Both the position numbers and the translations under genes were made by a program. Below are positions 57,993-64,000 of a stretch of 64,000 nucleotides of DNA, one piece after another. Where the stretch lies: positions 7,382,653 to 7,446,652 of the forward strand of contig OZ022241.1 of NCBI GenBank assembly GCA_963978895.1, in the 5' to 3' direction. Each line of letters begins with the position of its first letter. Within the stretch, counting starts at the first letter, position 1. The notes below the pieces were generated by a model. It made no database searches, was not told the origin of the DNA, and worked only from the letters and a program-made list of their open reading frames with translations. Source of the stretch: Erpobdella octoculata. Its lineage: Eukaryota > Annelida > Clitellata > Hirudinida > Erpobdellidae.

Positions 57993-58660
57993 TTATTATT
58001 TGTCACTAGGAAAGTGTAAAATGTAATTAGATATTTGAGTTCTCCGTTAAATTTGCTATAAGAATACATTTGTTTAAAGAGGCGGATAATTTTATTATTT
58101 TTTTGATTAATTTTTTTCTGATTGGCTGTGTCGGTAGCATATTTGTAAGGTCAAGTCGTGGAAGGCATTTTTCACAGTGTCAATGAATATTTTAAAATAA
58201 TTTTTGCACTGTTCAATCAAGCTTATATTTCTCTACAAGAAAACAGTTGTTTGAAGGGGCGGACAATTTTAGTTTATTTTTTGTTTAATTAATTTGTTGC
58301 GATTCGGATCGATTGAAAGCGGAAGCATTTCTGTAAATGACGTTTATTATTATTTGTCACTAGGAAATGGTAAAATGTAATTAGATATTTGAATTCTACG
58401 TTCAATTTTCTATAAGAATACATTTGTTTGAAGGGGTGGATAATTTTATTTATTTTTTGATTAATTTGTTTCTGATTGGCTGTGTCGGTAACATATTTGT
58501 AAGGTCAAGTCGTGGAAAGCATTTTTCACAAAGTGTCAATAAATATTTCAAAATAGTTTTTAAACTGTTTAATCAAGCTGATATTTCTCTAAAAGAAAAC
58601 ATTTGTTTGAAAAGGCGGACAATTTTAGTTTATTTTTTATTCAATTAATTTGTGGCGATT
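57993..58660. repeat. 354-bp tandem duplication with ~180-bp half-units
   Basis: ttattatttgtcactaggaaa starts both at 57,993 and 58,347, and the following ~310 bp match with about 10% differences. Each unit has two related halves around 'acatttgtttgaa.gggcgga.aattttattta'. It lies directly upstream of the 58,828 ORF and may be its promoter or a transposon subterminal repeat. The 74-codon ORF inside is not supported. Confidence 0.75.
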
Positions 58661-58827
58661 TGGAGTGAAAATAGACATCGTTTCCCGCTTCGTTGCTAAC
58701 TTCATTCACCTTTTACCGAAGTGAGCGATAAGTTAGTATTTTCGTAAATTGTCGTAAAACATCGAATTTCTAAGTTAGTATTTTGTAAAACATCTATTTT
58801 TTGGAGTTTTTATTGTTTTTTTTCGAA

Positions 58828-60828
58828 ATGGGTGAACTAAATGAAATGGTATGTTTAATTTGTCGAACTGAATTCCGTTCCGACAACGTCTGTGATACAG
58901 TCAAGATGGTTACACTAGGTGTTAAAGGTATTGAAACGTTATGTCAATTCAGCGTTTTACGTGGTGATGAACAGTTAACAGAGTATCTGTTAAATAAACC
59001 AAATGTAGCTAATGTTCATGATCATTGCCGGAGAGACTACACTAACAAAAGAAGTTTCGATCAATTGCAACGAAAGAATGAGCAGCATGCAGAAGGTGTT
59101 GGTGTTGATCAAGAGAATTTTAAGTGTAAATTATTACGATCGTCTGTCGACACTTTCAATTGGAAGCAACATTGTTTTTTGTGTGGAAAAATAGTTTTTG
59201 GAGAAAGTAAAAAACATTTAAAAGAAGAATCAAGTACTGTGATGACATTGAAATTCAGAGAAACTATAATTGAAACTTGCCACAAAAGAAATGATGCATG
59301 GAGTGTAGAAGTTCTTGGTAGGTTAAATACATGCAATGACTTACCTGCTGAAGAAGCTCGTTACCACAGAGTGTGTCTTTCTGTGTTCCAAAAATGTAGA
59401 TCGTCACATGTCGGAGATAATACCGCTGGCCGAAACCAGCCAGGTCGACATCCAGATAACGACATGTTAATTACTTTTGAGAAACTGTGTGACTGGTTAG
59501 AAGAAGAAGATCAAGGAATTTATACAATAGCTGAATTACAAATTAAAATGCAAGAATTATCGGAAGATGGTGAAGTGTATTCATTAAAACATATAAAACG
59601 AAAGCTGGAAGAACGCTACGCCGAGCACATATTTTTTGCCGAAGTTTGTGGTCGGAAAAATGTTATTTGCTTCCGTAACATGGCGTCTCACATTATAACT
59701 AAGCAATGGTATGATGAAAAAAAGAGTAGCATAGAAGATGAGAGTGAGCGTATCATAGTGGCAGCAGCAAAATTGATAAGAGCTCAAATAAGGGAAATGT
59801 CCTCAAATGAAACATATCCAGGAACTGATGATTTCTCAAATATTGAAAATGCCAAAAGGTGGATTCCTAGTTTGTTGAAAATCTTAATAGAAAATATTGT
59901 TTGTAATGAAATAAAACAAGTTTCCATATGTCATTCTATTGTGCAGGGGGCAAGACAATGATCTCTTATTTCTCCAATTTTGTTTGGCGTTGGAGTTAGT
60001 TTAGATCACGCCTTTGGATCTAGATGGCTGCTTGATTTGCTGTCACGGTTGGGATTTTCAATTTCATATGATGAAGTTAAACTTTTTAAACAATCAGTGG
60101 TTCAGAATGACTCCCCTGATACTCCTCAGTCTTTTCCTCAATGTTTTACGCAATGGTCTGGTGATAATCTTGACCACAACGTTATCACTTTAGATGGAAG
60201 TGGTACCTTTCACGGTATGGGCATCATATCAATGTCTACTCCGTGTAATCGATTAGGGTCAGGACACTTTGCTGAATCAGCTGTACCCCGATTGTCACGC
60301 CTAAAATCCAGTTGTGTTGTGAACAACCGAGGTATTCCTATACTGGGATACACATTCCCCGACAAGTCATCATTATCATTGATGTCTTTCAAGCCCATTT
60401 CTCAATTAAATTTTCCTTCTGTGTTGCCTCCTTCTTTAAACTTGGAACTTGTCTGGAAAATCGGTATCTTGTGCTTAGATGAAGATCAGCAAAGGCCAAA
60501 TTGGTCTGGCTTTATGGAACATGCTTGTAAGCCAGACGGAGATTTCAGATCATCATCAGACATAAGGATGCTTCCGATTATTGATTTGAATCCTAATGAC
60601 ATGTCTTGTATTTTTTCCACGTTAACTTTCATAGAACGCCAGGCTGAAAAGCTCAGCATTCCAACGGCTTGTGTGACTTTCGACCAGCCGCTGTGGTTAA
60701 AGGCTGTTGATATTGTGCATTCATCCAAACTGAACATAGTATGTCGTCTAGGTGGGTTTCATGTCTTGATGAATTATTTGGGCAGCATTGGTCATGCCAT
60801 GGCTGATCGGGAAGCAAATTTAACGTGA
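58828..60828 (+). pseudogene. HCFLCG/FDQPLW repeat-associated protein, one in-frame TGA
   Basis: Two frames in the same phase, 58,828-59,961 and 59,962-60,828, form one 667-codon reading frame interrupted only by TGA at 59,959-59,961. Residues before and after (IVQGARQ / SLISPILFGVGVSLDHAFGS) read smoothly through it, and CGA to TGA would explain it. Features: CLIC and HDHCRRDYTNKRS near the N-terminus, HCFLCG at about residue 115, YHRVC at about 180, FDQPLWLKAVDIV and LNIVCRLGGFHVLMNYLGSI at the C-terminal end. These motifs mark a multicopy invertebrate family of unassigned role whose C-terminus normally carries WGW and a CXC Cys-rich domain. That C-terminus is missing here; after GHAM the similarity stops. 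Confidence 0.6.
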
Positions 60829-62055
60829 GACTTTATTTACAGTGGTCTAACTGAAATTCTTATTCATTATTTTAAAGAAATTGTACTACTGGACCTACCA
60901 TACAAACTTTATATAACCAAACAAAAGGGATATAGGCACACAGACAAAGGACACAGGGCGGGAAATAAAGAAATTGTTATTTTTAGGTGTTTTTGTTGTT
61001 TTTCTGTTTGTTTTTTTTTATTGTATGTTGAAATTGGAAATTATTTATGGATTTATATGTATGCTTTTTAATATGTGTATATTAAATAGTATGTAACAAG
61101 CAATTTTCATATTAATCTTAATTTATTTTGCACATTTAGTCAAAAACGGCACAATAAAGTAGTTTATTTGTATCCGTATATAATGTTGCGAGACAAATTT
61201 TAACTTATGTATATTTTGTATTAGGTAGTTTTCATCTATAGATTGAGTTATTTTTATTTAAATGGATTTTAAGAGCTGATATATTGTATATTTTATGGAA
61301 AAACGGCTCCATAAATCAGTTCATTTGTAGTTTTTTTTTTTTTTTTTTTTTTTTTTTTGATAATTTTTAATGTTTGTATATCATGCAATAAGTAACAATA
61401 AAGCATTCAGCTTAAACTTTAGTTATTTTCATCTAATTGGATTAAAAGAGCTGGCATATTCAATTAATTTACCGATTTTAAGGCCGATTTTGAAAATCGT
61501 CTGTAATTTTTTTAAACGATGAGTTGGAAGGGTGGATTTTTAACTAATTGTTGCTAACACATATACCTACAAAACAAAATATCAAACTGCTTTTGTTCCA
61601 ATTATGCCAGCTTTTTTTTAATTCTCCTGGACTCAAATGTCATAACCAAAATTATTATTCATCAAATATAAAATAATTGTTTAGTTGTCGTCACTTGCCA
61701 AATCAAAACTTACAGATATAAATATATATAATATATATAATATTTCTATGCTTACAAATAAACTCACACAAGCTCGCCACTTTTCAGACACGTTTTAGGG
61801 CTGCTGAAATTATTCCTCAATTAAGTTAAATTAAATCGTTTTTCTCGTGCTGTTGCTTTTTTAACGTAAGTTCATTATACGTTGAATTCGTCTGCAACAA
61901 GTTTTAATTTTTTTGCAGATATAATATAGCGTTTTTCTTAGGTAATCTCCTAGTTTAAGAATTAGGAATTAATTAGAAATTAAAAAAGCTAAAAATTGAA
62001 AAGTAATAGTTTGTTTTAGATATTAGATGTACGAGTTGCGTAATCTGCCCCATGT
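60829..62055. other. Gene-free AT-rich region
   Basis: No gene seen. There is a T homopolymer at about 61,329-61,359 and loosely repeated phrases (gttattttcatct..ttggatt..aagagctg) at about 61,225 and 61,430. Confidence 0.45.
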
Positions 62056-62359
62056 CTAAAATGTAGGACATTCTCCCCCCCCCGGACATTCCCCCCGACA
62101 GACCCTAAGACATTTTCCCCTGGTGTAAGATTTTTTCCCATGATATGACGTTTTCTCAAACAGATGAAAATAAATATAGTAATGCAGTGGTATGAATTTG
62201 CATTAATACTACTGCCACGGCGGTACGAGATCTTTGATTCGCTATATCTTTATTAATTTTTTACACTATATGGTATATTCAAACTCAGAATTTGTACCTT
62301 TATATAAAAATATTAATGAAATTAAAAAAAATTATTTTGAAATTTTTATGCTACTACCT

Positions 62360-62430
62360 AGGATAGGGTTTAGGGTTAGGGATAGGGTTCGGGTTAGGGT
62401 TACGGTTAGAGCTAGGGATAGGGTTAAGTT
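62360..62430 (+). repeat. Degenerate telomere-like TTAGGG array
   Basis: About ten hexamers, mostly variants (tagggt, ttaggg, ttcggg, ttacgg). The reading frame through it (RVRDRVRV) is an artefact. Confidence 0.75.
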
Positions 62431-62584
62431 TAGTAGCAATTTTACCGATTGTAATCACGTCGAACCGCCGGGGCAATAGCAGCGACCTGAATTTGTGGTT
62501 TTGCAAGAGTTTCTTTCATGTTAAGGTGCAGGAGCTGGGCTGTCAAAAGCTTATAAAGAGAAAAATCGTGTAAAGCATTTTTGC

Positions 62585-62812
62585 CGAATGTTGGATGCTA
62601 ACTAACCCTAACGAAGTAACTAGCCGCTAGTTACTTCGTTAGTTACTAGCGGGATGCTAGCCCTAACTCTAACGAAGTAACTAGTGGGATGCTAGCCCTA
62701 ATTCTAATCCTAGCCCCAACCCTAACCCTAACGAAGTAACTAGTGGGATGCTAAACCTAACCCTAACGAAGTAACTAGTGGAATGCTATCCCTAAATCTA
62801 ACCCTTTTTCCT
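62585..62812 (-). repeat. CCCTAA-bearing minisatellite
   Basis: Four to five units of about 35-60 bp combining ctaaccctaacg with aagtaactagtgggatgctag. It includes a perfect short palindrome near 62,617-62,646 (actagccgctagt core). Orientation is opposite to the TTAGGG array at 62,360. Confidence 0.75.
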
Positions 62813-63037
62813 CTTACTGCTGCATGCCAAACACACTATTCAATTAATAATATTCGATTAAATATAAACAATAAATGTTAAATCTTTTAAAAATATGTTT
62901 TTGTTTGTTAGAAAAACCTGAACTCTTACTCTACCCGGGAGGGGGGGATGTCCTACCCCGGGAAGAAATGTCCGGGGGAATGTCCGTTCGCCATCTAAAA
63001 TACTCTAATTATTTCAGACCAATCAAAATTATTTCAG

Positions 63038-63156
63038 ATGAAAGCCAACCAGCAAAAATTGTTTGTACTTCTTGAGGGAGAACGAGACATCCAGGAAAGA
63101 TGGTACAAGGACAAAGTTTTTGAGACAGATGCTCCTCAGGAGTATGCTGAAGCCGA
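63038..63156 (+). CDS. LARS1-like: Probable first coding exon of cytosolic leucyl-tRNA synthetase
   Basis: After a good acceptor (aattatttcag), ATG opens 39 codons plus 2 nt: MKANQQKLFVLLEGERDIQE, then RWYKDKVFETDAPQEYAEA. It ends at a strong donor (ga|gtatgt). Cytosolic LeuRS begins with a helix of the form K.xxLxxIExxIQxxWxxxxVFExxAP just before the FPYPYMNG catalytic start, and this exon has exactly that order. The remaining ~840 bp of the window shows no next exon, because a SINE and AT-rich sequence follow. An acceptor 5' of the ATG implies an untranslated first exon upstream. Confidence 0.55.
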
Positions 63157-63291
63157 GTATGTTGTACAATAATGACATAATTAAATAATTACCTGATAAC
63201 TCTTATGAAAATATTTCTAATCTTTCAATTTAGGGTAATGATAATGAATTATTTGTACTATTTTCTATAGAACTCAAGCAAAATAATTTTT

Positions 63292-63690
63292 TGATGTGTT
63301 GGTCTAGTCGTGTAGTGATGTGGTTTAGACGCCGGCTTGGATATCCGAAGTACCCTGGTTTGATTCCAGTTTCGTGGACGTAATTTCCTTGAGCACAAGT
63401 GCCCTTTAAAGCAAGAAATTAACTCACATGTGCTCACGTCAACCCAGCGTTTCATCTTTTGATGGTTGATAAATGAGCACCAACTTCGGTTGGGGGTTAA
63501 AATCCTTTTGTGCACTTGTGGAGCTAGTGAGTAGTATGCGGGGCTGCCAGCTGCACCATAAACACTGCACACTCGTTTTATCTGCAAACTGCCAACATTA
63601 TTAAAGCGCCCTTTAAGCAACATTGTTATTAACGACGTTATATAAATTAATTTGTTGTGGTTTGATGATGGCTGTAATAAATATTTAAAA
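63292..63690 (+). repeat. tRNA-derived SINE
   Basis: The A box TGGTCTAGTCG (63,300-63,310) and B box GGTTTGATTCC (63,357-63,367) of a polymerase III promoter are at tRNA-like spacing. A tRNA-unrelated body of about 270 bp and a short AT-rich tail (ataaatatttaaaaaataata) follow. The 121-codon ORF on the other strand is a shadow of this element. Confidence 0.75.
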
Positions 63691-63831
63691 AATAATAATA
63701 TTATAAAGTATCAAAGTAAAATGCTTTAAAAAAGTTTTGTGACAGAAATGCTATTTATTGCTACTTTGTTAGTATATCTAACATAAAAGAAATCGATGGA
63801 ACTATTAAATTAGTTATTGACTAAATAAATT

Positions 63832-63945
63832 AGGGGCTGAACAAACTTCGTTTTGGCTTCACCCCGAAGTTTAGACATTCGGAACTATTCAGACTTCCGC
63901 TTCAAACCATGGCCGAAGCTGAATAAAGAAATAATCAGCCCCTAT
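63832..63945. mobile_element. Small MITE with TAGGGGCTGA ends
   Basis: A 114-bp element with inverted ends TAGGGGCTGA / TCAGCCCCTA and an internally self-complementary GAAGC/GCTTC-rich body. The termini look hAT-like, but no clear target duplication is seen. Confidence 0.5.
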
Positions 63946-64000
63946 ATAACAACCTTTTGGCAAAATTTGAAACTTGTTCAATTCAAATTTAGTTTATGTC

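Larger units (their letters stand above)
62060..63000. mobile_element. Fold-back-like element with GGACATTC ends
   Basis: The left side (62,070-62,130) has repeated ggacattccccc phrases; the right side (62,930-62,990) has the reverse (gggggaatgtcc). tctaaaat occurs just outside on both sides (about 62,055 and 62,994), which may be an 8-bp target duplication. Termini are imprecise. Confidence 0.4.

Noticed and set aside
60486..60737. Minus ORFs over 59,100-60,740
   Set aside because: Shadows of the HCFLCG/FDQPLW frame.
62234..62479. 81-codon ORF with RVRDRVRV
   Set aside because: Reads through the degenerate telomere-like array.
63258..63623. 121-codon minus-strand ORF
   Set aside because: It lies antisense over the tRNA-derived SINE.

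Overview
This is animal nuclear DNA: AT-rich, with spliced genes, long (AT)n arrays and dense transposon debris. Degenerate TTAGGG-type repeats, CR1-like LINE pieces, MULE, hAT, mariner and Helitron parts, and a tRNA-derived SINE suggest a non-model invertebrate such as a cnidarian. I cannot name the species.

The window is dominated by partial copies of one mosaic locus. In its fullest form (about 44.2-56.8 kb, + strand) it reads: exons 1-3 of a cytosolic NAD-dependent glycerol-3-phosphate dehydrogenase (GPD1-like) gene; intron 3, holding a Helitron end, a 673-bp inverted-repeat element, an intronless 610-codon gene for a ZYG11/ZER1-like leucine-rich-repeat protein and a 1.3-kb hAT-type element; GPD1-like exons 4-6; a MULE transposase remnant with a SWIM finger; a Helitron 3' end; a possible Arb2-like exon; and a LINE 3' end.

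Layout. 1-11,316: minus-strand copy whose GPD1-like exons 4-6 would lie off the left edge. 11,317-14,148: unrelated spacer with LINE endonuclease and possible LTR remnants. 14,149-18,470: inverted copy of exons 1-3. 18,471-27,295: minus copy from the LINE end through the MULE and exons 6-4 into a 5'-truncated LRR gene. 27,296-37,028: tandem copy, starting with an in-frame MULE-LRR fusion and carrying a 1.6-kb Helitron. 37,037-44,160: a third tandem minus copy. 44,161-56,776: the plus copy. The copies look nearly identical, so this is either a very young, palindrome-rich amplification or partly an assembly artefact; (AT)n arrays lie close to several joints.

56.7-64 kb is not duplicated here. 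It holds a coiled-coil ORF, a 354-bp tandem repeat, a repeat-associated HCFLCG/FDQPLW-family ORF broken by one TGA, a fold-back element with telomere-like repeats, a probable first coding exon of cytosolic leucyl-tRNA synthetase, a SINE and a small MITE.

The GPD1-like gene has no recognisable exon for the C-terminal catalytic region and has an in-frame TGA in exon 6, so the copies seen are probably decayed or truncated. The nested LRR gene is the one coding unit kept open in every copy.
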